Positions 17,313-27,400 of a DNA stretch of 32,962 nt are shown piece after piece. Both the position numbers and the translations under genes were made by a program. The DNA lies in NCBI GenBank assembly GCA_030066195.1, contig JASJCB010000107.1, positions 1 to 32,962 of the forward strand, written 5' to 3'. Under the pieces are notes generated by a model. It made no database searches. It was given only the letters and a program-made list of their open reading frames with translations, and was not told the DNA's origin. The stretch is from Acidobacteriota bacterium (GTDB taxonomy: Bacteria; Acidobacteriota; Holophagae; Acanthopleuribacterales; Acanthopleuribacteraceae). How positions within the stretch are numbered: position 1 is the stretch's first letter; every line of letters begins with the position of its first letter.

Positions 17313-18134
17313 TCAATGGGTCAGCGCGTAGACGATGATGTTGATACCCAGGGCATAGGCTTTGGTCGAGTATTTCTGGAAATACCACTCGCCTTCAGCC
17401 TCGCGTTCGAAACCGTCGCCGATATCGGTGTTATGCGTGGCGACGACCAACAGACGCCCGGTCTCGTCGAACAAACCGCGAAAATGCACCTCGTCCACGC
17501 CGCCGGACTTGTGAATCCAAACCGGCTCGCTGGTCCAACCCTGCACGGCGAAAATACGCGCGGGAATCTGCGGGCAGCCGTCCATTGGAAAAACCATGTT
17601 CAGGATGGGATGCGTGTTGGGAATATCACGCCATTTCAAATTGGGAAGAACATCCTTCATGGCCGACTCCAGGCTCTCCCATTCGGCCCATCCCCAGAAA
17701 TCATCCACCCAGAGGAAACCGCCGCGCAACAGGTACTCACGCAAGCCGGCTTTTTCTTCCTTGGTCAGCCTCATCCAACCCACATCGCACATGTAGATGA
17801 AGGGGTAGTTGAACAAATCCTCATCGGTCAGCCGACGCACGATGGCGCGGGGGTTGGGCTCGATGGTGGTCAACTCGGAGAGTCGAAAGAGAAAGTTCTC
17901 CTCGGCCTCGGGATAATCGGTTTCCCACCGCTCCCAATCGCGACCGCCGAAACTGTACCAGGATTCGCCGTAACCGCCCTCGCTGTCATATTGAATGCGC
18001 ACGAAGGTGAATTTGTCGGGAATCTCCACGTTCTTGCGCTCCTTGAAGATCTTGTAGGCGTCGGCGGTCTCGTCATCGGGCGCAACCGGGGCATTGAAAG
18101 CCAACAGGAGTAGTGCAAGAACAGAGTGGATCAT
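17313..18134 (-). CDS. Exported DUF4159-domain protein
   Basis: A 273-residue protein with a short signal peptide (MIHSVLALLLLAFNAPVA) and a single DUF4159 domain covering nearly all of the mature chain. The characteristic blocks are FTFVRIQYDSEGGYG, YPFIYMCDVGWMRLTKEE, LREYLLRGGFLWVDDFWG and HPILNMVFPMDG. DUF4159 has a flavodoxin/GATase-like fold of unknown biochemical role, often fused or adjacent to MoxR/BatA-type genes, none of which is present here. GGAGG lies 4 bases before the ATG. It is divergent from the ATPase/TPR pair, with about 200 bases between the starts. Family assignment is confident; function is unknown. Confidence 0.88.
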   Translation of the reverse strand: MIHSVLALLLLAFNAPVAPDDETADAYKIFKERKNVEIPDKFTFVRIQYDSEGGYGESWYSFGGRDWERWETDYPEAEENFLFRLSELTTIEPNPRAIVRRLTDEDLFNYPFIYMCDVGWMRLTKEEKAGLREYLLRGGFLWVDDFWGWAEWESLESAMKDVLPNLKWRDIPNTHPILNMVFPMDGCPQIPARIFAVQGWTSEPVWIHKSGGVDEVHFRGLFDETGRLLVVATHNTDIGDGFEREAEGEWYFQKYSTKAYALGINIIVYALTH

Positions 18135-18336
18135 GAAGCCTCCAAGACCGGCCGTCGAAGCCCGACCGTCACATACTCAACTTAACGTGATTCTGACATG
18201 GAAAGTTGAGATGAGGCTAGTAAAACCCGTGTGAATTATCGATGGTAAGTTGGACGAGTTCCAGCGAAGATAGTCAATAGGCAAGACAAAAGATTGAATA
18301 ACAGGTTAGAATAAGCCTATGTTTCGGGAGGCATTT

Positions 18337-19644
18337 GTGACGTCACTTCCTCAAACGCTCAACCTGGCGACACCGGCTTTGGACCCTGAATATCCTTTGC
18401 CCAACGGTGACGAACGATGGCAGGATTTCAGCCCCGCCCGTGGAGGCAACGCACTGATTCGGGTGCGCAATGCATTGACGCGCCACCGCAACCATTCCGG
18501 TAACCGGTTTTTGAAGATGGCCTTCACCAGCCATCGCGGCGCGGGTAAGACCACGGAGCTCAAACGCTTGGAGGATCAGCTTTCAGAACATTTTCACTGT
18601 ATCTACCTGGCCGCCAACGTGGAAATGCATGCCATGGTCATCGAGGTCGAAGACCTGCTGCTGGTCATTGCAAAGACGGTGGAATCTTCCATGCGCGAAG
18701 CGGGCATGCCCATAGGGGACGATCATCTGCACAAGGTGTTCCAATGGTTTGCCGACACGGTCAAGGTAACCTCCGCCGGACAAACCTATCTGGCCGATTT
18801 GAAAGCCAGGGTCGAGGCTAAAGCGACGATCCCGTTTATCGCAAAGCTCATTGCCAACCTTACCGCCCTGTTGCGCGTCGAGAGTAAACACCGAACCGAG
18901 GTCAAAGAGACACTTAAAAAATTTCCCCACGGGCTGATCAAGGCCGTCAACATCCTTTTGGATGCCGCCAATGACAGGCTGAAAGACCATGGAAAACAAC
19001 TTCTCATTACCATCGATAATATGGACCGCTACAATCCCGATGTCATCGACGCTTTGATCAACCGCAATGCGGATCGTTTGCACGAGCTTCACTGCAACCT
19101 CCTGCTGACGCCGCCGATAAGCATGGAGTACCGCCCCGAATCCGTCAAGCTGGATCAAAACTACACCTGCGTCATCATGCCCACCATTAAACTTCGCGAG
19201 CAAGACCAAGGCTACACACACCTCATGGATCCAGGGAAATCCCTGTTATTGAAAGCATTGGGACGACGCATCGACCTTGACAAACTGATTCCCGAACAAG
19301 AAGCCCGTGAACGGCTTGTCTACGGCAGCGGCGGCAGCATTCGCAACCTTCTTAAACTGGCCTACGATGCATCTTTGGAAGCAACCGGTGATCACATCTC
19401 TTTGCAAGATGTCAACGGGGTATTGCAGCGCTATCAACTGCGACTGCGGGATATTATGGATATCAACGGACTTCAAACAGTTTTGCGCTTTATCCAGGAA
19501 AACAAGCGCCTCAATGACAACCCCGACTGTCTGAAGGCGCTTCACTATGAACTGGCCTTTATGTACAACGGCAAAGTTTGGTACGACATCCACCCTCTAC
19601 TTGCAGAATTGGATACCTTCCGGTCGGAGTTGACGGTATCGTGA
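18337..19644 (+). CDS. AAA/STAND-like P-loop ATPase, first gene of a coupled pair
   Basis: A 435-residue soluble ATPase. Walker A is SHRGAGKTT at 65-73 and Walker B is LLITIDNMD at 222-230. A GSGGSIRNLLKLAYDA block near 320 resembles the sensor-2 region of Orc/Cdc6 and STAND ATPases. The middle (about 140-215) is helical. A C-terminal segment (LHYELAFMYNGKVWYDIHPLL) looks like a winged-helix end. I do not recognise a named family. GTG 18337 is chosen because GGGAGG ends 5 bases before it; the in-frame ATG at 18319 lacks one. The stop overlaps the GTG start of the TPR gene, so the two are almost certainly made together. The likely role is a nucleotide-driven switch; a conflict or signalling function is inferred. 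Confidence 0.82.
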   Translation: MTSLPQTLNLATPALDPEYPLPNGDERWQDFSPARGGNALIRVRNALTRHRNHSGNRFLKMAFTSHRGAGKTTELKRLEDQLSEHFHCIYLAANVEMHAMVIEVEDLLLVIAKTVESSMREAGMPIGDDHLHKVFQWFADTVKVTSAGQTYLADLKARVEAKATIPFIAKLIANLTALLRVESKHRTEVKETLKKFPHGLIKAVNILLDAANDRLKDHGKQLLITIDNMDRYNPDVIDALINRNADRLHELHCNLLLTPPISMEYRPESVKLDQNYTCVIMPTIKLREQDQGYTHLMDPGKSLLLKALGRRIDLDKLIPEQEARERLVYGSGGSIRNLLKLAYDASLEATGDHISLQDVNGVLQRYQLRLRDIMDINGLQTVLRFIQENKRLNDNPDCLKALHYELAFMYNGKVWYDIHPLLAELDTFRSELTVS

Positions 19645-21053
19645 GCAACACGGATTTACCTCATGTGGACACCCTTCTTTCCCCGGATGAACAGCGTCGT
19701 TTCCAAAGCATGTTGCAGCGGGATGCGGGCCGCAAGTTTCGGTTGGTGGTGATCCAATACAGGCGCCCCGCTGCCCGTTTGAGCCTGATAAGTTGGATTC
19801 AAGGCCGGCCGGGCATGGAGACCGTCCCCTTCTATCACGTCGACCTGGCTCAATTGCCCGGCGAAAACCTATGGGCGGAATTATCTGAAATTTTGCCCGT
19901 AAAGCCCCATAAGGCCTTGATCGGGCTTTGGAATCTGGAAAATACCCACATGGCTTTCGACCTGGAAAACCCGGACCATCAGCCGCCCATGATGCAGCAA
20001 CTGAACGTACAGCGAGACCTTCTGGTCCGAGATTTCCCTGTAATTTGGATTCTTTTCATCAACCCGGTGTCACGGCATCGGTTGATGATGACCGCCCCCG
20101 ACTTCTGCGCTTTCGTAACGCAATGGCTGGACGGCTTGGAGGATGAGGAAGCATCTTATCGAATATTGCCCCTGGCTACACCGGAATCTAATTGGGGCCT
20201 CAATGCGCTGTCCGACGACTTTTTCACTGTCGAGGCCTTCAAGCCTATCTGGGCCCTATTGGGTAAATACCAACTGGCAGAAGCAAGAGACCTCCTGCGC
20301 CGCTATGACTTGGAACCGGAATCTGGTCAGGACGCCTATTGGCAAAGGAAGCTACTGAACGCCGAGGAACTCTTCCGGTCAGGCTGGCCGAAACAGTCTT
20401 CAGCGGCGCTGTTCGAGTTGTTGAACGGTCCGCCGGCACTCGAAAAAAAGGCACGGCAATACATCCTACTTCATCTCTGCTCCCGACTGATCGACCGTCC
20501 TCTTCAAGCCCTGCCCATGTTGAAGAAATTACTCGAAACGGCCGGGGAAGCCGCGGTAAAAAAGCAAGCGAACTTTATAAAAAACTTCTTGACCACCCAA
20601 CAACCCGATCCCATGCCCCCTGCGAGTGATGCCGCGAACACTCATTCGGAAAATGAATGCCGGCAGCAAATCGAGCGCATTGAAAACAGTCTCGGTCCCG
20701 ATCATCCCAATCTTTCGATTTTTCTGAACCGCCTGGCCGGATTGCTTTTGAACGGGAAACAGTATTCTGAGGCGGAATTACTGTATCGCCGCGCCCTAAA
20801 TATCGAACAAACCAGGCAGGGCAGCCTACACCCGGACACCGCAATCATCGGCAATAACCTCGCCGTTCTCCTGGTGCAAACAAACCGGGCTGATCAGGCC
20901 GTCGAACTGTTTAGAAAAAGCCAGGATGCTTTCAGTGAGACTCTCGGGGTGAACCACCCCAGGACTGAGACCGTCAAATACAACAGTCTGCTTGCCGAAG
21001 CGGCATTGCCGTCTTCAGCGACCAAAGTTCCGACTTCGGGGAATGCTCAGTAA
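19641..21053 (+). CDS. STAND-like degenerate domain plus TPR protein, second gene of the pair
   Basis: A 470-residue soluble protein starting at a GTG that shares four bases (GTGA) with the stop of the ATPase gene. Residues about 30-165 resemble the degenerate NTPase-like domain found at the front of many bacterial TPR/NLR-like proteins: KALIGLWNLEN, LNVQRDLLVRDFPVIWILF and TAPDFCAFVTQWLDG. No intact Walker A is present, so it is unlikely to hydrolyse nucleotides itself. The centre is helical. The C terminus (about 350-455) holds classic long TPR units such as YSEAELLYRRALNIEQTR and LHPDTAIIGNNLAVLLVQTN. It probably binds a partner or ligand through the TPRs and works with the ATPase encoded before it. 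There is no recognisable effector enzyme or membrane segment. Confidence 0.8.
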   Translation: MSNTDLPHVDTLLSPDEQRRFQSMLQRDAGRKFRLVVIQYRRPAARLSLISWIQGRPGMETVPFYHVDLAQLPGENLWAELSEILPVKPHKALIGLWNLENTHMAFDLENPDHQPPMMQQLNVQRDLLVRDFPVIWILFINPVSRHRLMMTAPDFCAFVTQWLDGLEDEEASYRILPLATPESNWGLNALSDDFFTVEAFKPIWALLGKYQLAEARDLLRRYDLEPESGQDAYWQRKLLNAEELFRSGWPKQSSAALFELLNGPPALEKKARQYILLHLCSRLIDRPLQALPMLKKLLETAGEAAVKKQANFIKNFLTTQQPDPMPPASDAANTHSENECRQQIERIENSLGPDHPNLSIFLNRLAGLLLNGKQYSEAELLYRRALNIEQTRQGSLHPDTAIIGNNLAVLLVQTNRADQAVELFRKSQDAFSETLGVNHPRTETVKYNSLLAEAALPSSATKVPTSGNAQ

Positions 21054-21102
21054 ACTGTAAACCTGGTACTTGATGATTCGTGCTTAGGTCCCGCAACCTT
21101 CT

Positions 21103-22809
21103 TCAATCATGGAAATGGTGGAGCATGCTCGCGTCACAAGCCAGGATGTTGTCAGCGGCGAGCCGCGCCGGTTGTTTATCGGTGAAACCACTTTCGCTGT
21201 AAAAGATGAACACGGCAGGACGGTCCAAGATGGATGCCGCGTCCTTTGCATCGGCAATGAACTTATCGACCTCGGCAGCGGTGACGCGTCTGTCCCAGTT
21301 TTTGATTTCAATCGCCAGATCGGGATCATCGGGATGGTCGGCACGGGCATACAGGTCTATTTCAACGCGCTGGTTTTGGTTCGGATGAAGGCTGAGCTTT
21401 CGAATCGTCGCGAAGGGACCCAACTCAGGGAGCGGCTCCTCGTGCGAGGTCAGGGAAATCTTGCTCAGGGAAACCCGGTTTTTTCCCGCCTGGGCAAAGT
21501 AATAGCGCATCTTTTCTTCACAAGCCAGGCCCTTGAGGTTGTCCATTTGATGTTTCAGCTTCTTGAAACGAGCCTCGTATTCCGCTTCCAAGGTTTGAGC
21601 GTCGACGTCCTCGACCTCGGCTTCGAAGAACCTGCGAAAGACCAATTCGAACAGCGGATCGCCCAGACCGCGATAGTGAATGCCTGTATCGCCCCGCGCA
21701 ATAATATCGGCCTTGCGCATTTGCTGCAGACGGTCACTGATTTCCGCATCGCTCAAATCCAGCTTCAGGTTTTTACGGATTTCATAGGGGGTAAACTGCT
21801 GCTCGTGGTGTTTGGCCAGGAAGAGGATGATTTTCTTGGCGTTGACATTGTTGATACGCGACACCGCGGAATTGATGTACTCGCTCCACAATCGGCTGAT
21901 TTCCCCGGTGTTGACGCCGGTTTCGTAATCCATGATGCGGCGCGCCGTTGCCGGGGTGACGGGGCCCTCCCACTCGTACATACTGTTGAGAACGCAGGCG
22001 ATGTAAAACGAATCGTAGTGACATAATTCAGCCAGATATGCGGCCTGTTCCGGGTCGATGGTGCGATTATAGATACGCGCATAGGTATACACGGTTGCCA
22101 TGGCTTCTTCATGGCTCAGCGGACCCATGGTAAAGGTGACATAACGTGCAACCATACGCTGGATGATCTCTTCCAACCGGCCGACGTAACTGCCGGAGAT
22201 GATCTGGGGCGATACCTTGCTTTCCGCGGTTTTCTGGTAGGCCGAACACATGTCCACGGTTTCCCCGTCACGCGTGACGTTTTGGTTCATAAACTGGAAC
22301 TCGTCGATGATTTGAATGATACGCTCGTCCCTGGCGGCAGCAATATCATGCGGCGCCTCGCGGATTGCGTTCCACACAATGCTCAGATCCTCTTCATTCA
22401 GCAAAACCTGAATGCGCCGAACGTGGGTGCTGATTTCGCTATCGTCGCCGCATAGCTCGGGGATTTCACTCAAGGGAATGCTGTTATTGAAAGTTAGCGG
22501 TTTGCGTTGCTTGAAGGCAAGGTACTGCAAGATAAAGGTCTTGTAGAACAAAATAACAAAGGCGCGCATGTTGATGCGTTCCTCGGGCGCCCGGAAATAG
22601 AAGGGCACCATCCTCGTGTCACCACGCGTGTAGATGATGTTGTAGAAGCGCTGCAACAGCGCGGTTTTACCCCGGCGTTTGCGTGCAAGCAGGGCCTTGG
22701 ATCTACCCGCCTTGATCTTGACTAGGTCAACCCAATCCATCAGCAGCTTCATTTCCTTCTTTCTGCCGGTAAACAGTTCGGGGTTGCCGATCTCCTCATT
22801 CAAGCGCAA
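21103..22809 (-). CDS. Archaeal-type AAA ATPase with C-terminal PD-(D/E)xK nuclease-like domain
   Basis: A 568-residue protein of the archaeal-ATPase/DUF234 type. ELFTGRKKEM opens the ATPase. The P-loop is ARKRRGKTALL at 42-52, a variant in which Gly at the first position is replaced by Ala. Walker B is IIQIIDEFQ at 164-172. A winged-helix region follows near 320-400 (FTPYEIRKNLKLDLSDAEIS). The C-terminal domain (about 420-568) has the nuclease core VEIDLYARA with Asp485, then AIEIKNW with Glu501 and Lys503, and FIFYSESGFT, as in restriction-endonuclease-like domains. The start is a TTG at 22809, since no in-frame ATG precedes the ATPase core and a stop lies upstream; a TTG at 22803 is equally possible. 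It is convergent with the TPR gene, 49 bases apart. Members are found in mobile and defence contexts, but the role here is unknown. Confidence 0.86.
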   Translation of the reverse strand: MRLNEEIGNPELFTGRKKEMKLLMDWVDLVKIKAGRSKALLARKRRGKTALLQRFYNIIYTRGDTRMVPFYFRAPEERINMRAFVILFYKTFILQYLAFKQRKPLTFNNSIPLSEIPELCGDDSEISTHVRRIQVLLNEEDLSIVWNAIREAPHDIAAARDERIIQIIDEFQFMNQNVTRDGETVDMCSAYQKTAESKVSPQIISGSYVGRLEEIIQRMVARYVTFTMGPLSHEEAMATVYTYARIYNRTIDPEQAAYLAELCHYDSFYIACVLNSMYEWEGPVTPATARRIMDYETGVNTGEISRLWSEYINSAVSRINNVNAKKIILFLAKHHEQQFTPYEIRKNLKLDLSDAEISDRLQQMRKADIIARGDTGIHYRGLGDPLFELVFRRFFEAEVEDVDAQTLEAEYEARFKKLKHQMDNLKGLACEEKMRYYFAQAGKNRVSLSKISLTSHEEPLPELGPFATIRKLSLHPNQNQRVEIDLYARADHPDDPDLAIEIKNWDRRVTAAEVDKFIADAKDAASILDRPAVFIFYSESGFTDKQPARLAADNILACDASMLHHFHD

Positions 22810-23001
22810 AGGTGATTTCCGATGAATCCATACATCCCCCTACTGCTATTCTAACGCGCCGCCGGCCGGTTGCAAGTTACAACCGACCGTCTGATACTCA
22901 CCATCTGGGGACCCGGTTGAACTTACCCCCGGCAACAGACGTAATACAATAGGTCCCCGGCGGTTCCCCCGAAACTTGCCTTCGGCCGGTCGGCAAGCCT
23001 G

Positions 23002-23007
23002 TATAAT
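23002..23007 (+). promoter_or_regulatory. Possible -10 element of the two-TM/giant propeller operon
   Basis: A perfect TATAAT lies 32 bases before the ATG at 23040. No good -35 at the normal distance is present (TTGCCT at 22976-22981 is 20 bases away), so this is only a candidate. Confidence 0.35.
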
Positions 23008-23039
23008 GGTCTGATGCCGCATCCGGCCCGGGATGGTTC

Positions 23040-24455
23040 ATGAAGTTCCGTTCGCCCTTTCTCAAAGCACCACCGAAAAATGTCAAGGAAAACCGCACCG
23101 AGATCATGCAAAAGCGTGTCGTGCTCGTCACCCTGCTTTTCGTCTTTCTGGGCTTGCCCACGCTTTCCGTTGCCATGAACTGGATGCCCGAAGACGGCTT
23201 GGGTTATGGTCTCTATTGGCTGCATGACCACGTCTTCCTGACCATCAAGGGCTGGACCTATCATCGTTTCCAACCTGCCGGGTCCATCTGGTGGACCATG
23301 GCCCTGTTGTTTTTCCTCACCTGGCTGGTCTTTTTTCTGGTGGACGAATCCATGATTCTCTCGCCCCATCGTGACCTGGCCGTTTTTGCCTTGCGCCGTC
23401 CGCGTTTCCACGGTCCGTTGTTGCGCTCCGCCCGTTGGTTGGCCCGCCGCAAATTATCCCCGCGCCTGCTGATCGAGGCCGTTGAATATGAGCGCACCGC
23501 CGTCCTGGATGCCTTGATAAGGAAACAAGTCGACAAAGCGGAACTTCAGCGCTTGGGCGGTCTCACCCTGTTGCAAATCAGGCTGCTGACCCTGCCCGGT
23601 TCACGCCCGGCCGAATACCTGCAAGCCGCCTGTGTCTGGCAATCGAGTTACCTCTTGCTGCGCAATCGCCTGAAAAACCGCCCGCCGTGGTTTGTCGAAC
23701 TCAGCAAGGTTCCCGCATCCCTGGCCGTGCTGTTAATGGCCTCGCCCGATCCCGGGGAATGGCGCACCGTGCTCAACCAGGGTCGACCCCGGTTGTTGGA
23801 CGGCGGCGACCTGATTCTGGACCTGCTGCTCACCGCCGCCCTGGACGATCACGCCACGGCCGAGAAGTTATTGGGCGAGACCCTGGCTTTGCGACCGCCC
23901 GCCGAACGCCGCCGCGTCATTACCAAACACCTGCATGTAGCCTGTACCAACAGGCGCACCTACCTGGAAACGCAACGCCGTCTTCTGGAAAACATCGCCT
24001 TGGGCGTTCGTGTCCCCGTCGAACCGGAAATGCCCTTCGGCAGTGTTCAGCCCGCGCTGCTTTCCTATCTGGGAAGGCTCACCCTGAACACGGCCATGGA
24101 TCTGGCAGACCTGATCGACCGGCCCGCGCCGGCGCTCTCCATGATGGATACTCTGGAAACCCTCTCGCTCACCATTTCCCTGTTCGATGAACACGAGGAG
24201 GAGGCGTCCACCCTGGAAGTCCTCCTGGATCGGTTCGAAGCCTTTGTCGGCGATATCCCCACCGCGCGCGATTTCTATCGTTGTTCCAGGCTTACCGAGG
24301 CGTCCCAACGTAAACGCCGCAAGGCCTGGAGCGATTCCGCGGTGGCGCGTGACGATCTGCTGGGGCCGGATGACTTCAAGCTTTCCGCCGCCCGAACCCG
24401 GAGCCTGCAACACGCGGCCGGCCCCGCCTACGACCAGGCACGGGAGGTTTCGTGA
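23040..24455 (+). CDS. Two-TM membrane protein, partner of the giant propeller protein
   Basis: I do not recognise this 471-residue protein. It has a basic N-terminal tail, a first membrane segment at about 26-45, a short loop with aromatic residues, a second segment at about 84-101, and then about 370 residues predicted cytoplasmic. The cytoplasmic part is helical and rich in Leu, Arg and Ala (for example RLGGLTLLQIRLLTLPG), with a HEAT- or TPR-like feel but no clear motif. The start at 23040 has only a weak ribosome-binding site (GGGATGG); ATG 23106 is an alternative that would shorten the tail. Its stop overlaps the GTG of the next gene (GTGA), so the two products are probably made in a fixed ratio and may form one membrane complex. 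No catalytic signature is seen. Confidence 0.85.
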   Translation: MKFRSPFLKAPPKNVKENRTEIMQKRVVLVTLLFVFLGLPTLSVAMNWMPEDGLGYGLYWLHDHVFLTIKGWTYHRFQPAGSIWWTMALLFFLTWLVFFLVDESMILSPHRDLAVFALRRPRFHGPLLRSARWLARRKLSPRLLIEAVEYERTAVLDALIRKQVDKAELQRLGGLTLLQIRLLTLPGSRPAEYLQAACVWQSSYLLLRNRLKNRPPWFVELSKVPASLAVLLMASPDPGEWRTVLNQGRPRLLDGGDLILDLLLTAALDDHATAEKLLGETLALRPPAERRRVITKHLHVACTNRRTYLETQRRLLENIALGVRVPVEPEMPFGSVQPALLSYLGRLTLNTAMDLADLIDRPAPALSMMDTLETLSLTISLFDEHEEEASTLEVLLDRFEAFVGDIPTARDFYRCSRLTEASQRKRRKAWSDSAVARDDLLGPDDFKLSAARTRSLQHAAGPAYDQAREVS

Positions 24456-27400
24456 CCACACGTTGGCAAGACGGAACCGAACGCGAGGAACGGCGGCGCA
24501 TCAGTCGTTTCAAGGGGCGCACCAACCATATCCCCCTACGCGGTCGCATCGACGCGGTCTTTTTTGCCGGGTTGGTGCTGACCGGCCTGGCCCTGGCTGT
24601 AGCCTTGTTCATCATCTTTCAGGTGACCGACCTGTTGGGACTCCGCGACGAAACGCTGGTGCAAGACCTGGCCGATGAACGCAAGCTGACCAACGTTCGC
24701 GACGAGATCGCCCAAAAACCCCTGTTGGACGCTGAATTCCACCCCCGCGACAATCATCTATATATCAGCAGCAAGGGCGGGGTCATCCATCGCTACGATC
24801 CCCGCACCCGACTTTGGTCCTCCGAGAACCCCTTCGAGGAAGACGGCGGTATCGACAGTGACCTGATCGATCTGAGATCCGGCAACGGCGACGACGATGC
24901 CGCCGCGCCGGGCGGTGAAATCCTCTGGGCCCGCAGCAAGGACGGCGGTCTGGCCCGGCGTATCGAGGGCGAGTGGCGCACCGTGATCGGCGACCGACCG
25001 CTTACCGACCGCGACGGCAACCCCGTGGCCGGCGAAGACCTGCTGTGCGCGGCAATTTCAGACGACGGCAACTGGCTGGCCGTGGGTACGCGCGGGTCCG
25101 GTATGGGACTGTACTACCTACCCGAACGGACCTGGGTCCAACCGGATAACGACCATTACCTTCAAATGAAGAAGCTGATGCCGGACGGCAACATCACCCA
25201 TCTGGCCTGGTGGCAGGACCGCTTCTGGGCGGGCGGCAGTCAGGGCCTTTTGTCTTTCCTACCCTTGGCTGAGGGACCAAGAATTGAAGAGGTGATCGCC
25301 GAACACGCCGTCAAGGACATGGACGCCGACCCGCAGGGCGCCTTGTGGGTACTGGCGCGCAAGCAATGCGGCGCGGAAGGCGGCCCCAACTGCCTCTGGT
25401 TCGCCGCCTTGGACAGCCCCAAGGAAGTCCGGGTCTTGATGGACGAACGCAACGTCTTTCCGCAACTGAACCTGGCCGACCTGATCTTCGCCGAACAATC
25501 CGGCGGATTCCTCACCCTGGCCGGCGGCACCGGCATCTTCGTCTACGACACAAGCCGGCGTCGCTGGAGCCGACCCTATAGCGGCCAGGTACTAGATGTG
25601 CTGCGCATGTTGGACGAGGGCTCCGGTTTTGCGTTCGGCTACGTAGGCGGATTCGGTTTTTGCAACCTGGGCAAGGTCACCACCTGGAACGTGGCCGGCC
25701 AACGGGTCATCAAGGTAAGCGGACGCAGCCGCGCCGACCTCCTGGCGCTCACCGATTCGGGCCGCATCTACGGCCTGAACAAGGATCAGTTGCCCACGCG
25801 TTTGTTCAGCGGCGTACCGGAGGGCGGAGGCAGGGCGAGTTTTACGCATGCGGTGGCCATGGACAACGAGATCCTGTTGATCGGTCCCAAGTCCGCCCTG
25901 CTGCACGATGTGGTCACCCGCTTCTATCGCGAGTTGGATTATTTGAAACTCCCCTCCTGGCTTCGCGACCCGGCCACCCGGTTCAGCTTTGCCGGGAACC
26001 AGATTTACGGCCTGGTGAACCGAGGCGCCAAAAGAGTGCTTTATGCCGCTCCGCGACCGGCGCTGAAGGCAAACCGCGCCAAGCTCGATGATTTGCCGCT
26101 GGACCGGGGTATATCCCGTTCGGCCAAAATGCGGCCGTGGGGCGACTACGGCATCTTTATCAGCGAACCGGGCGCCGTTCCCATCCAACATACCTCCTCC
26201 GGCAGCCGGGAACTGGTAGGCGCCGCCGCACCCGATATGGACGGCGCCGACTTCGTCGATGTGACCGAGTTCGACGACAAACTGGTGGTTATCAACAATC
26301 GCGGCGTTCGCTTCTACGACCTGGACAAACGCGCCTGGGGCGGCAACACGGCGCATCCCGACAAGGACCCGTTTCTCCAATTGGAGGGCATGCCCGACAA
26401 CCTGCTGGCCCGAACCCGATCCGGCGCCTTGTTGCGCGCCGAGCCCTCGCGCAGTGTCTACCGCTTTGAAGAGGTCATGGGCTACAACCCCATCACCATT
26501 TCCGACGAGGGTCTGACCGATGTCTTCATGGACCCGGGCACCGAACGCCTGTTCCTGGCCGGAGAGGGCAAGATCGAGGCCTATTCCACCATCCGCCGCG
26601 GCCGCATCTGGGGTCGTGATTTGGGCGGCAAGGGGCCCGTTACCCTGGCCGGCGTGCCCAAGGGCGTGCCCGTCGCGCTCAACCGGGGCATAGCCTACGT
26701 CGGTGACCGCAAGCTGGAACCGGCCGCCGGTCGCGTGGAATCGCTGAGCATCGGCGAGAACATGATCTGGACCGCCCGCAACCTGCGCGGCAAACGCTAC
26801 CTGAAGGGTTACAACCTGGAGCGTCCGCTGGACTATCTCTTTGCCCAATGCTACTTTCGCAATCCCGCGCCCGCGCCTGACGTTTCCAGGGTTATCGATG
26901 CCCGCCCGTTGCCGGAAAACGATGTGGTGGTGTCCACCGATGCCGGGCTGTTTTTCTACAGCAACCGCGCGCGCTCCTGGTTCCCCGGACCCGCCGACAT
27001 TCTGCCCAAAGGCGGCCGTATTTTCATCCTGGCCGATGAGATGCTGCTCGCAGAGGAACGACCCGACGGACGCTTCCGCCTGACCTTTGTCGATTTCGAC
27101 ACCATCCAATTCCCGCATACCTGCTCGGTGGACGAGGTCCGCATGGTCACTTACAAGGAATCGGCAGAGCACTATGCGGTAGACGAGCCCGGCGACCGCG
27201 TCGCCATGCTGCGCGCGGACGGCAGCGTGGTCATGAGACAAAAGGCAGCGCAATGGGAGGCTCTGGCCAAACCGGGCGGCGGTCCCAACCCCGCGGGCAT
27301 GCGCAGGGTCTTCGACCGTCGCGACGCCGAAAACAAAACCTTGTGGTTTACCACCGATTCCCTGCTGTATCGCTATGACTTGAAGCGCCACTTCTGGTCC

